Source of the DNA: Clostridia bacterium
GTDB taxonomy: Bacteria > Bacillota > Clostridia > Oscillospirales > SIG627
Direction of reading: 5' to 3'
Assembly (NCBI GenBank): GCA_017507325.1
Contig: JAFWBD010000059.1
Location: 1 to 64,000, forward strand
DNA: 64,000 nt
Shown here piece after piece: positions 42,299 through 50,500 of this stretch (position 1 is the stretch's first letter; the number at the start of each line of letters is the position of its first letter). The notes below the pieces were generated by a model, which ran no database searches, was not told the DNA's origin, and saw only the letters and a list, made by a program, of their open reading frames with translations. The position numbers and the translations under genes were made by a program.

Positions 42299-43057
42299 TT
42301 ATCCCAAAAAATAGTCAAAAACAAGCATTAAAGAAAACCCGCACAGCAAGGAATACGTTGCGCCTCGCTGACTGCCGTGAGAATGGGTTTCGGGGATCAT
42401 TTCATCACTGATCACATACAGCATGGTTCCGCCCGCAAAGGCCAGTGCAAAGGGCAGGATCGCATTGGACAGAGAAACCGCAAGGTAGCCGATCAAGGTA
42501 CCCGCAACCTCAACAATGCCCGTGAAAAGAGCCACCAAAACGGTTTTGGAATAACTGATGCCCGCGCCAAGCATCGGCGCAATGATAACCATCCCCTCCG
42601 GGATATTTTGCAGGGCAATTCCCCCGGCGATCACCAGCGCCTCAGAGGTATTCTCCGTACCGAAGCTGACCCCCGCGGCAATCCCCTCCGGAAGGTTGTG
42701 GATGGCAATGGCAATGACAAAGAGTAGCACCTTGTTCAATTTTTCCTGTCCGTTGGGATGCGTTTCAAAATCCACCCCTGCAATCTTATGCAGATGGGGA
42801 ACAGCCCGATCCATCAGATTCACACAAAGAGCGCCGCAGAAAATACCCGCCAGCGTAACGGGAAGGGCAAAGCGGCCGCCCGATTCCAAGGAAGGCAGAA
42901 TCAATCCAAAGGCCGCAGCCGCCAGCATCACCCCTGCCGCAAAGGACAGCATAACGTCATGAAAGCGATGATCGGCCTTACGAAACCAAAAACCCAGAAA
43001 TGCCCCGATCACAGAGGCTCCGCCCACACCGAGGGCAACCGGTAATACGATTCCCAT
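42299..43057 (-). CDS. ZIP family metal transporter
   Basis: 252 aa; ATG at 43057 with GGAAAGGA upstream. About eight transmembrane helices. Metal-path motifs AIHNLPEGIAAGV (helix IV) and ALQNIPEGM (helix V) are the ZIP signature. A short cytoplasmic HPNGQEK stretch replaces the His-rich loop of longer members. Imports zinc or iron/manganese; which one cannot be told. First gene of the unit with fprA (10 nt gap) and rubredoxin. Confidence 0.92.
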   Translation of the reverse strand: MGIVLPVALGVGGASVIGAFLGFWFRKADHRFHDVMLSFAAGVMLAAAAFGLILPSLESGGRFALPVTLAGIFCGALCVNLMDRAVPHLHKIAGVDFETHPNGQEKLNKVLLFVIAIAIHNLPEGIAAGVSFGTENTSEALVIAGGIALQNIPEGMVIIAPMLGAGISYSKTVLVALFTGIVEVAGTLIGYLAVSLSNAILPFALAFAGGTMLYVISDEMIPETHSHGSQRGATYSLLCGFSLMLVFDYFLG

Positions 43058-43150
43058 TGATTTCCTTTCCAAAGAGTCTGTGCTCTTTTTTCTTTTTGCA
43101 CCACTATTTTCCCACAAAGATAGGATTCTGTCAAGAGATTTCGGAAAAAA

Positions 43151-43173
43151 TTATTGATAAAAATTATCAATAA
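43151..43173. promoter_or_regulatory. Fur-box-like inverted repeat, possibly also a weak terminator
   Basis: TTATTGATAA (43151-43160) and TTATCAATAA (43164-43173) form a perfect 10-bp repeat around AAA. Its core TGATAAAAATTATCA differs from the Fur/Per-type TGATAATNATTATCA at one position. On the minus strand it is followed by T6 and comes 7 nt after the HAD gene stop, so it could also act as an A/T-rich terminator. A TTGACA lies downstream at 43129-43134, with no strong -10. Confidence 0.5.
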
Positions 43174-43179
43174 GGAATC

Positions 43180-43818
43180 TCAAAGCAAATCCAATAGCTG
43201 TGAAAATTCCTCGACATAATAATGGCACGATCTCTTCATTTCGGAGGCAGCATCGGCAGAGCTTTCGTCGAAAATACCGCAGACGCGCATTCCCGCACCC
43301 TTGGCGCAAAGGTCCGCGTGGATGTTGTCATCCACAAAAAGGATCTGCTCGATGGGAAGGCCGATCCGCTCGGCTACCGAGTGATAAATGCTCGGATCGG
43401 ATTTGGTGGTTCCGAAATCATCGCAGGACCAAACGTTTCCGAAGAAATCATACAGCCCCAGCCGCTTCAAGCAGGGATCCAGAGTAATATGGGGGCTCGC
43501 CGTTAAAACGTGGAGCCCGTAGCCGCGCTCGGAGAGCTTCCTCAAGGTTTCCGCAACGCCCGCTTTGGAGGGGATCCTTTCGCTGTAGGCCAAAATCATT
43601 CCCTCGCCCATCATCATCAGAATTTCTTCCGTGGATTTGTTCACTCCGATTTTTTTGAAATATTCCGCCGTTCCCATGGTTCCCAAGGGCGTGATGGTTT
43701 TGATGATATCATCCGCATATGAAACGCCGCAACGGTCTAAAATTCCCAGCATGGTTTCCGCATAGATGGGCATGGAATCCACGAGGGTGCCGTCAAAATC
43801 GAATAAAACCGCTTTCAT
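43180..43818 (-). CDS. HAD family phosphatase
   Basis: 212 aa with motif I DFDGTLVDS (nucleophile Asp8, Asp10), motif II LTASPH, and motif IV LFVDDN. The helical cap is inserted after motif I as in class I phosphatases of the beta-phosphoglucomutase/Gph group. Substrate unknown. It overlaps the amidohydrolase gene by 4 nt and is the last of a three-gene minus-strand unit. Confidence 0.9.
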   Translation of the reverse strand: MKAVLFDFDGTLVDSMPIYAETMLGILDRCGVSYADDIIKTITPLGTMGTAEYFKKIGVNKSTEEILMMMGEGMILAYSERIPSKAGVAETLRKLSERGYGLHVLTASPHITLDPCLKRLGLYDFFGNVWSCDDFGTTKSDPSIYHSVAERIGLPIEQILFVDDNIHADLCAKGAGMRVCGIFDESSADAASEMKRSCHYYVEEFSQLLDLL

Positions 43819-44729
43819 ACGTGATCGCTCCCCTCCTCAAGACACAAATCCTTCTCTGAAATCCCGAACAGCGCCATCGCATTGCGGAAAAAGATTCTTT
43901 CCCACAGCTCCTCGGAAATCTCATCCTCCTCCAGAAGCTGATCCAAAAAGGCAATCAATTGAAACGGAAAGGTGACGGTAGGACTTGTGATATCACATCC
44001 GAACAGAATTCGATCGGAAAACTCGTTTAGGAATTTTACCGTATATTCCCGATCCCGCATCATAGCGTTGGAACCGCTTCCGGCGGAAAGATCACAGTAC
44101 AGATTGGGATTTTGGCGCATTATTTCTGCAAGCCGCCCCTCCGTAACCTTCTCCTTTATGCGCCTTTTTCGATCCTCGGGGCTTTCCAAAACGGAGATCT
44201 CGCTCCAGAACGGAACGGCGTGGCCAACAAATCTTGCCCTCGGGTGACGCTGAAGCATACGCTCCATTTGGGGCAGGCCCGCATCATCCACAACACCGTA
44301 TGCATCCTCAAAATCTGCGGCAAGATGGAACAGCATGGGCAAGTCCAATTCCTCACAGCAGGAAAAGAGCATTTCCACCTGCGGGGAATCAAATCTGAAT
44401 TTGGAAGTGATCTCCCCCACCCCCTTGGCACCCGCCTTCTTTTCGCTCTCCAAAAAGCCCATCATTTTCTCTCGCGACCAATTCTCCTCCAGATCCAAGG
44501 TCGTAAACCAAAAGAAGCGATCGGGGTATCGCTCGGAAAGTGCTCTCGCATTTTCAGCGGTTAACACCCCCGGCTTTGACTTCAAGGAAATAAAGGGCAA
44601 TAGGATCCCCCGCCGAATCCCCGCTTTTTCATACATCAGAAGAAGCTCCTCGGGCGTGGGCATCTTAGAAGGTGCCGCATCATCGGGCCTCAAATGAGCG
44701 TGTATATCAATACGAAATTGTGTTACCAT
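43815..44729 (-). CDS. Amidohydrolase-type (TIM barrel) metal-dependent hydrolase
   Basis: 304 aa. The opening RIDIHAHLRPDD carries the HxH metal ligands; KGVGEITSKF supplies the glutamate/lysine region, and LFGCDITSP the late aspartate, all in the order of amidohydrolase-2 family proteins. Substrate unknown; related enzymes act as decarboxylases or lactonases. ATG at 44729 with GGAG upstream; 34 nt after the esterase-like gene and overlapping the HAD gene. Confidence 0.85.
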   Translation of the reverse strand: MVTQFRIDIHAHLRPDDAAPSKMPTPEELLLMYEKAGIRRGILLPFISLKSKPGVLTAENARALSERYPDRFFWFTTLDLEENWSREKMMGFLESEKKAGAKGVGEITSKFRFDSPQVEMLFSCCEELDLPMLFHLAADFEDAYGVVDDAGLPQMERMLQRHPRARFVGHAVPFWSEISVLESPEDRKRRIKEKVTEGRLAEIMRQNPNLYCDLSAGSGSNAMMRDREYTVKFLNEFSDRILFGCDITSPTVTFPFQLIAFLDQLLEEDEISEELWERIFFRNAMALFGISEKDLCLEEGSDHV

Positions 44730-44763
44730 AAATATCTCCGAAATCCATTTGACAAAGCAGGAA

Positions 44764-45519
44764 TTAACCCGTCACCTCGATCTTCTTTTCCTTTTTGTAT
44801 TGAGACAAGATCCAATAGGCGGCCTGGCGCATATCCAAATGGTGACCGCCGTCAAAAATATCCAAATAGACCGTGGAGCGAGGATATTTTGCCATCATCT
44901 CTTGAAAGAAGGAAATGCTTTGACCCACAGGAACCACAGGATCGAATTTTCCGTGGAAAATTTTCACGTTGGCCTTGGCAATGGTATCCAAATATGTAAT
45001 GGGAGAGCGCTTGGCCATTTCTTCGCGGCTGTCCTCGCAGCAGGCCGCAATATGCTTCTGATAGCTTCCGCACACGTCATACCACGCATTCAAATCCGTA
45101 ATAGGAACAAAGGCTCCGATGGCCTTGAAATATTCGGGACATTTTCCTGCCATTAAAAGTGCCATATGTCCGCCGCCGCTGGACCCCAATAAAAAGACGT
45201 TTTCCCGATCGACGTTCTCGTTTTCGATCACGTAGTCAATGGCATCCTGAATGTCCTGCTTGGCAAATTCCGAACCGCAAGCCTTGACACAATCGGGATT
45301 TTTCCTCTTGTTATTACCTCTGAAATTGGGTAAAAGCAAATTAAAATCGTTTTTCTCCGCAAAGGGGAGCATATTTTTCACTTGATTGAAGCGGTCAAAG
45401 CTCCAAGTATGCAGACCCACCAAAAGAGGCCGTTTTTCCTCGGAGGCAGAGCCGTAAAACAGCGACGGCTGGAGGGTTCCGTCCAAAGTGGATTCGATCC
45501 AAAGTTCCCTTTGTTCCAT
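44764..45519 (-). CDS. Alpha/beta hydrolase (peptidase S9/esterase-like)
   Basis: 251 aa; ATG at 45519 with AGGAGA upstream. Nucleophile elbow GSSGGG, acid in KFDPVVPVGQS and His in GGHHLD complete a catalytic triad. LVGLHTWSFDR gives the oxyanion region. No signal peptide. Starts a three-gene unit with an amidohydrolase and a HAD phosphatase, perhaps a small catabolic route; the substrate is not indicated by the sequence. Confidence 0.88.
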   Translation of the reverse strand: MEQRELWIESTLDGTLQPSLFYGSASEEKRPLLVGLHTWSFDRFNQVKNMLPFAEKNDFNLLLPNFRGNNKRKNPDCVKACGSEFAKQDIQDAIDYVIENENVDRENVFLLGSSGGGHMALLMAGKCPEYFKAIGAFVPITDLNAWYDVCGSYQKHIAACCEDSREEMAKRSPITYLDTIAKANVKIFHGKFDPVVPVGQSISFFQEMMAKYPRSTVYLDIFDGGHHLDMRQAAYWILSQYKKEKKIEVTG

Positions 45520-45566
45520 TTTATATTCTCCTTTTATTCTCCTCATAGGGGTTTGAACTTTTATTC

Positions 45567-45595
45567 ATTGTACCACGCAATTTCTGAGATTTCAA
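45567..45595 (-). promoter_or_regulatory. SigA-type promoter of the hydrolase-amidohydrolase-HAD unit
   Basis: TTGAAA (45590-45595), 17-nt spacer, TACAAT (45567-45572). Confidence 0.8.
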
Positions 45596-45658
45596 CACTT
45601 TTCTGCTAAGATTTAAGATGCTTTGTTAAATCATGAAAGCCAAAAAGCAGTTCATCCC

Positions 45659-45687
45659 TTGACACAGCTTGACCAAGCAGGTATAAT
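45659..45687 (+). promoter_or_regulatory. Consensus SigA promoter with operator-like palindrome
   Basis: A perfect TTGACA (45659-45664), 17-nt spacer, and perfect TATAAT (45682-45687). The spacer contains GCTTG-AC-CAAGC (45667-45678), a palindrome in a position where a bound repressor would block RNA polymerase. Confidence 0.85.
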
Positions 45688-45738
45688 TGAAAAAATTAAA
45701 AATGTGCACCATGCGCGACAAAGAAAAGGAGATTCCAA

Positions 45739-48114
45739 ATGACTTTTTCCGAAACTGTTGTATCCAAAGTGCCGGATCCCTCTCTAAAAGAGCAATTAGC
45801 AGCCATCCCCTTGGCCAAAAAAGGAACCGCACCCGATCTGCTCCGCAAAATTTGTCTGGATTATATGAAGCTCCAGATCTCGTTTCAATGGAAGCCCTCT
45901 CAGGATTATAATTATACGGTGGTTTCGCAAAAATATCCGGTCAGCTTGAAAAAAGACACCCTGCACGGCGGAATTCCCTACGTGACCATCGGAACGGGAA
46001 ACCTTTACCGCGTTGCCGAATATTACGATGCAGAAACAGGAACGGTGGACGTTGGCGAGCTTGGAGAAGAAATGGAGATCTTCGGCAACGCTTGCTCGGG
46101 AGCTGCCTCCTCTGCTTGGGCCAGATGCATTACCTCCGCAAAATTGGGCTTTACCTTCGATATGACCCAATACAACGGTTATATCAACGTTGGTCCCTAT
46201 ACGTATCCGAAGGACTTGAAGCAGTTTATCACCAAGGATTTCCACCACGGTCACAAGAGATATTCTCCCGACGAGATCTGTTTGGAAAACGGTGCGGAAA
46301 TCATGTTCGAATCCTACGCCAAGGCTCTCCCCGCAGACGGTCTTGTTAATCACGGACACGTTCGTATGGTCTCCTCGGCCCCCACGGTATTCCGCAACGC
46401 CGACGGCACCATTAACGGAAAAAACAGCTTTCTCTTATACTGCGATCAGGTTTGCTACGAAAACGCGCCTCATCACCTTAAGGCCGCAGACGGAGAAGAT
46501 GCTCCTCTTTATAAGGTACACGGCGGACTTGACGTCAAAATCAGCTTTGCAGAGCTGTTTGAAACGGGCTATATTCCCGTTACCTTCAAGGAATTTTTGG
46601 GTGAGGCCGACGTAAAAAAGCCTTACTTCAATATGAATCATTACAAAACCACCTTTTCTGTCGAAGAGCTTAAGGAGCTTGAGCTGATCTGTAATTACCC
46701 GATGTCGGACTTTTTCATTACGGTAAGCGATCCCAACGGAAAGGTGCTCTATCGCCGTACCACAAGGCTCAAAGCCTCCTCTCCCGAGGAATGGGATCTG
46801 TATCGAGTGGCACTGCCCCGCATTCTTCCCTTGGACGAATTAAAGCCCTTCGAGGAGGCCTGCAACAATCACCTAAACATTGATGCGCAGACCCTCAAGG
46901 GATCCGTTGTCAAGGCGATGGACGGTATTCTCATGCCCGGAACCGTTGCTAAGAAGGTATTTGAGCCTCTGACACCCGAAAGGCTTGCCGCCATCCCTTT
47001 GGCAACCCCCGATATGACCCCCGATGAACTGCGCAAAATCGTTTTGGATTTTATGCACCTTCAGCTCTCCTTCCAATATATGCCGAGCGAGGATTACCAT
47101 TATCCCGCCATCTCCATCCACCACTGCCTTTTGAAAGGCGGATGTGTCACCGCAGGCCTTCCCTATATCACAATCGGAAGCGGAAGTCTTTACCGCATTA
47201 TGGATTATATGGATCCCAAAACCGGCATTTTGGACGTAAGCGAATTCAAAAAGCTGCATCAGTGCTATTTGGGGAACGCTTGCTCCGGCGGTGCGGGTAT
47301 TTCTTGGTCGCGCTGTATTTCCTCCGCAAATCTTACCTGGTGTGGCAGTATGACCAAGAAAAACGGCTATCTGCCCATAGCTCCCTGCGATTACAATTTT
47401 GACGGTGCTAATTTTATTAAAGATCCAAAATCTCCCCGACACTTCATTCCCCGCACGGTTTGTGCTCAAAACGGCGAGCAAACCATGTTTGAATCCTATG
47501 CCAATGCCAAGCTTGCGGACGGACTTGTCAGCGGTTCGGGCGGACATATTCGACTGGTATCGGGTGTGGCAACGGTGGTACGGCGTGATGACGGAAGCAT
47601 TGACGGAGATAAAAGCTTTTTACTTTACAGCGATCAAGCCCACTACACGGGCTCTTGGGAGCGCCACCACGCGCAAAAGACACCCGATGGCAACCATTAC
47701 ACCGTTCAGGGCGGCGTTCGGGTGAAGGAAAGCTTTGCAACGCTGTTTTCCAAGGGCTACATTCCCGTAACCTTCAAGGAATTTTTGGGAGAAGCAAAGG
47801 TTTCTCTCCCCAAGATCGAAACCAATATTGCGTTGGAGAAGATCTCTCTTCCCCTCCTTTCGCAAGTTCGTTTTGTTTCCAACTACGGCGTTTCCGATAT
47901 CTTTACCACCGTTATCGATGAAAACGGAACTGAGCTTTATCGTGGAATTTACCGTTCTCAACTCTTCACCGAAAAAAGATTCAAGGGCAAGGATTTTCTG
48001 GAATCGGAAAAGATTGCTCCCTTCGCCAAGAGCGGAAAGAATCGAATCAGAATTCAATTCCGTCTCTATTACGGCACCACGGAAACCGCCTACGATGCTC
48101 TTTTGACGGAATAA
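45739..48114 (+). CDS. Internally duplicated protein with putative Cys/His catalytic centres
   Basis: 791 aa, not recognised. Residues 10-300 and 405-695 are copies of one domain: both contain LAAIPLA, LRKI.LD, GIPY/GLPY.TIG.G.LYR, GNACSG, MFESYA, ADGLV and GHVRMVS/GHIRLVSG, and IPVTFKEFLGEA. Cys119/His207 in the first copy and Cys515/His603 in the second are equally spaced (88 residues). A Cys at a helix start in GNACSG.A and a downstream His in GH.R.VS would suit a papain-like (NlpC/P60-type) hydrolase or transferase; that is inference. A ~90-residue beta-like tail follows each copy. No signal peptide, so cytoplasmic unless exported otherwise. ATG with AAAGGAG. Monocistronic with promoter and terminator. 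Confidence 0.8.
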   Translation: MTFSETVVSKVPDPSLKEQLAAIPLAKKGTAPDLLRKICLDYMKLQISFQWKPSQDYNYTVVSQKYPVSLKKDTLHGGIPYVTIGTGNLYRVAEYYDAETGTVDVGELGEEMEIFGNACSGAASSAWARCITSAKLGFTFDMTQYNGYINVGPYTYPKDLKQFITKDFHHGHKRYSPDEICLENGAEIMFESYAKALPADGLVNHGHVRMVSSAPTVFRNADGTINGKNSFLLYCDQVCYENAPHHLKAADGEDAPLYKVHGGLDVKISFAELFETGYIPVTFKEFLGEADVKKPYFNMNHYKTTFSVEELKELELICNYPMSDFFITVSDPNGKVLYRRTTRLKASSPEEWDLYRVALPRILPLDELKPFEEACNNHLNIDAQTLKGSVVKAMDGILMPGTVAKKVFEPLTPERLAAIPLATPDMTPDELRKIVLDFMHLQLSFQYMPSEDYHYPAISIHHCLLKGGCVTAGLPYITIGSGSLYRIMDYMDPKTGILDVSEFKKLHQCYLGNACSGGAGISWSRCISSANLTWCGSMTKKNGYLPIAPCDYNFDGANFIKDPKSPRHFIPRTVCAQNGEQTMFESYANAKLADGLVSGSGGHIRLVSGVATVVRRDDGSIDGDKSFLLYSDQAHYTGSWERHHAQKTPDGNHYTVQGGVRVKESFATLFSKGYIPVTFKEFLGEAKVSLPKIETNIALEKISLPLLSQVRFVSNYGVSDIFTTVIDENGTELYRGIYRSQLFTEKRFKGKDFLESEKIAPFAKSGKNRIRIQFRLYYGTTETAYDALLTE

Positions 48115-48127
48115 GCGCATAAAAATC

Positions 48128-48168
48128 ACGTCTCCCGCTGAAAATCAGACGGGAGACGTTTTCTTTTG
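48128..48168 (+). terminator. Terminator of the duplicated-protein gene
   Basis: ACGTCTCCCG (48128-48137) with CGGGAGACGT (48150-48159), an inner CTGA/TCAG pair, and TTTCTTTT after it. Confidence 0.9.
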
Positions 48169-48179
48169 AATCTCGTATT

Positions 48180-49061
48180 CTACTTTTTTTGTTTGGGCGA
48201 ATCCTTCAATTGAATGAAAATTCCGAGAATGATAATCAGAAATCCAATGATATTGGACAGTCTGAAGGGCTCGCGAAGGACGATGGAGGTCCACACAAGG
48301 GACATAACGGGTGTGATATATGCAAGATTTGATATTTTTTCGGGCTTTCCCGCATTCAGTGCGGCGGTCCAGGTAATGTTCGCCAGCGCCATGGTAAAAA
48401 TACCATTCCAAGCCATTCCGATCGAAGGCAGTAGCTTGGGGAGAAACAGCTCGCCGCGAGCAAAATTCCAAATCGAGGTCAATGAAAAGGTAGCAAAATA
48501 GCTGAGCATCAAAAGCAAAGCGCGATCGTAGCTGTATTTTTGTGATAGGGCGGTATACAAGCCGTAGGAGACCGCTCCCAAAAAGCAACAAAAAGATCCC
48601 AGAAGAACACCTTGATTGGACGAAGTAAGATCCCCGCAGACCACCACCGCAACGCCCGCGAAAGAAAGAATCAGGGCAAATATCTTCTTTGGGGTCATCC
48701 TTCTTTTCAAAACCAGGCAGGTAAAGACAATGCTCATAATCGGCCAAAGATAATTGACGATAAAGGCCTGGGAAGCAAGCATACGGTCGGTACCGGCATA
48801 ATAAAACACGTAATACCAAAAGGTACCAAGACAGCCGATCGAGGCCATTTTGGCAAAATCCTTGAATCGGTATTCCTTCAACTTGCGTATTCTTCCCGTT
48901 ACCAAATGATACAGCAAGAGAAATAGGAACGCAAAAAAGGAGCTGATCCAAAGAATCTGCATACTTGTGAATTGATTCAGCAAAAGCTTCGAAATCACGG
49001 AAACCGTAGACCAGCAAAGAATGGAAACCGAAGCAAGAAAATATTCTTTCTTCAATTTCAT
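48180..49061 (-). CDS. EamA-type drug/metabolite transporter
   Basis: 293 aa with ten transmembrane helices in two repeated EamA halves; GTFWYYVFYYAG and AALNAGKPEKISNLAYITP belong to the conserved helix ends, and the second half holds VVVCGDL. Exporter of amino acids or other metabolites; substrate unknown. ATG with AGGAGA; overlaps the GNAT gene by 4 nt. Confidence 0.88.
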   Translation of the reverse strand: MKLKKEYFLASVSILCWSTVSVISKLLLNQFTSMQILWISSFFAFLFLLLYHLVTGRIRKLKEYRFKDFAKMASIGCLGTFWYYVFYYAGTDRMLASQAFIVNYLWPIMSIVFTCLVLKRRMTPKKIFALILSFAGVAVVVCGDLTSSNQGVLLGSFCCFLGAVSYGLYTALSQKYSYDRALLLMLSYFATFSLTSIWNFARGELFLPKLLPSIGMAWNGIFTMALANITWTAALNAGKPEKISNLAYITPVMSLVWTSIVLREPFRLSNIIGFLIIILGIFIQLKDSPKQKK

Positions 49062-49519
49062 ACCGATTCTCCTCTTTCAGAAGAGGAAATTTTCCGTTCC
49101 ATCCGAACGTGAGGAATCCCCTCCTCCATAAATTCCTCCGAAACTGCCGTAAAGCCGCATTTTTCATAAAAGCCGCGTGCTTGGGCCTGCGCATCCACCA
49201 CAACGACCTCGGGATCGAATTGCTCCGAAATGGCTGCAAGGCTCCTTTCCATAAGGCTTTTTCCCACGCCTTTGCCGCGGCTCAGGGTCAGAACCCTTCC
49301 GATCTTCACCTTCCCCGTTTCCGAAAGAGGAAAGGCTCTCAAATAGGCTGTGACTCTCCCCTCCTCTACGGAGAAAATATGCAGGCTTTCATAGTCCGTA
49401 TCATCCATATCCAAGCATCGGATGTTCTGCTCCAGGGCAAAGACTAAGGCTCTGGCCTTCAAGATTTCATAAACCTCCCGAGGGGTCAATTCATCGAACT
49501 TCTTTACAACAAGCATCAT
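49058..49519 (-). CDS. GNAT acetyltransferase, ElaA-like
   Basis: 153 aa. The start KKFDELTPREVYEILKARA and VFALEQNI follow the ElaA subgroup; the acetyl-CoA loop is VLTLSRGKGVGKSL (R/QxxGxG/A type), and AQARGFYEKCGF is motif B. Substrate unknown. Two adjacent ATG codons (49519, 49516) with AAAGGA upstream. Coupled to the transporter gene and preceded by a promoter. Confidence 0.88.
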   Translation of the reverse strand: MMLVVKKFDELTPREVYEILKARALVFALEQNIRCLDMDDTDYESLHIFSVEEGRVTAYLRAFPLSETGKVKIGRVLTLSRGKGVGKSLMERSLAAISEQFDPEVVVVDAQAQARGFYEKCGFTAVSEEFMEEGIPHVRMERKISSSERGESV

Positions 49520-49555
49520 ATCATTCCTTTGTTTTTTTCACTCTGATCGCTGAGT

Positions 49556-49584
49556 ATCATACCACAGCGAAAAACAAATTTCAA
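49556..49584 (-). promoter_or_regulatory. SigA-type promoter of the GNAT-transporter unit
   Basis: TTGAAA (49579-49584), 17-nt spacer, TATGAT (49556-49561). Confidence 0.75.
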
Positions 49585-49606
49585 CTGCTCCGCACATTTT
49601 TAATGC

Positions 49607-49640
49607 AAAAAATCTCCCGATTATTTACGGGAGATTTTTT
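49607..49640. terminator. Terminator after the sortase gene
   Basis: A 13-bp perfect stem AAAAAATCTCCCG (49607-49619) with CGGGAGATTTTTT (49628-49640). The flanking A- and T-runs allow action in both directions; the sortase gene ends 8 nt away on the minus strand. Confidence 0.9.
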
Positions 49641-49648
49641 GGATATCT

Positions 49649-50464
49649 TTAAATTTCCACCAGCTTTAAAAAGACAACAAAGCGCTTGGGGCTTGTATTT
49701 CCCGTGGAGCAGGTGGTCAAAACCAGAACCGTATCGTCCTTGGTGACCGAGATTCCCGAGGAAAAGACCGATCTTGCATACACGTACCGAAGGTATTCCT
49801 CGATTTCTTCATCGCTGTCGGGCATGGAAAAGACAAGGGTATCGGTGGTGGTATGAATGGCGGCAAAAACCTCACCTCGATAGGTTTTTTCGGGAGTAAA
49901 ATAGAACATATAAGGGTTTTCCTTGAAATATTCCTCATAGCGATAATTCATCAAGGGCCCGAACATCGTCCCGTTTTTCATATTGTGGCCGTACAGAATA
50001 TGACCCCATTGAGAAAGATCCGCAGGATCGCGGTAATCCATAAAAAGACTTCCCGCGCGGTTTTCCTTTCCATCGGGCAAGCGGTGAACAAAATAAGCGT
50101 TATCCTCAGCCTGCATAACCGGCTCGTGAATGATGCTGTCCTGCATATAAAGCCAACCGATCATTTTGCCGTACTGCTTCTTTAAAAGATCAAAATCAAC
50201 CGTAATATCGGGCGTCAGCAGAATGTTTTTTTCAACGGTTTTGCCTTCATCATCCGCCTTAATGGGGACCCGAATCTCCTCTGGAGAGGAGCTTGCCGAG
50301 GTAACGCCCTTTTTGATCAAATCGGATTTGACGGATTTTTGAACCGATTCCTCATAAACGTATTCCACCACTTGATATCCGGAAAACAGAAATACAGAGC
50401 CAAAGACCAAGAGAGCCAGCACAAAGACGATTTTTTTTAGCAATGAGCCGCTTTTCCTTTTCAA
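49649..50464 (-). CDS. srtB: Class B sortase
   Basis: 271 aa transpeptidase that joins sorting-signal proteins to the cell wall. TTG at 50464 behind a G-rich RBS. An N-terminal transmembrane helix (about 11-33) anchors it. Catalytic residues: His in HILYGHNMKNG, Cys252 in LTTCS and Arg261 in SPKRFVV; the extra helix between DYRDP and the His is the class B trait. No protein with an NPxTN-like sorting signal was seen in the window. It begins 36 nt after metA and could be read from the arg-met transcript, since no clear terminator separates them. Confidence 0.93.
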   Translation of the reverse strand: MKRKSGSLLKKIVFVLALLVFGSVFLFSGYQVVEYVYEESVQKSVKSDLIKKGVTSASSSPEEIRVPIKADDEGKTVEKNILLTPDITVDFDLLKKQYGKMIGWLYMQDSIIHEPVMQAEDNAYFVHRLPDGKENRAGSLFMDYRDPADLSQWGHILYGHNMKNGTMFGPLMNYRYEEYFKENPYMFYFTPEKTYRGEVFAAIHTTTDTLVFSMPDSDEEIEEYLRYVYARSVFSSGISVTKDDTVLVLTTCSTGNTSPKRFVVFLKLVEI

Positions 50465-50500
50465 CGGATCCCCCCCTTTCTCTTTTTCCGAAAAAAAGCT

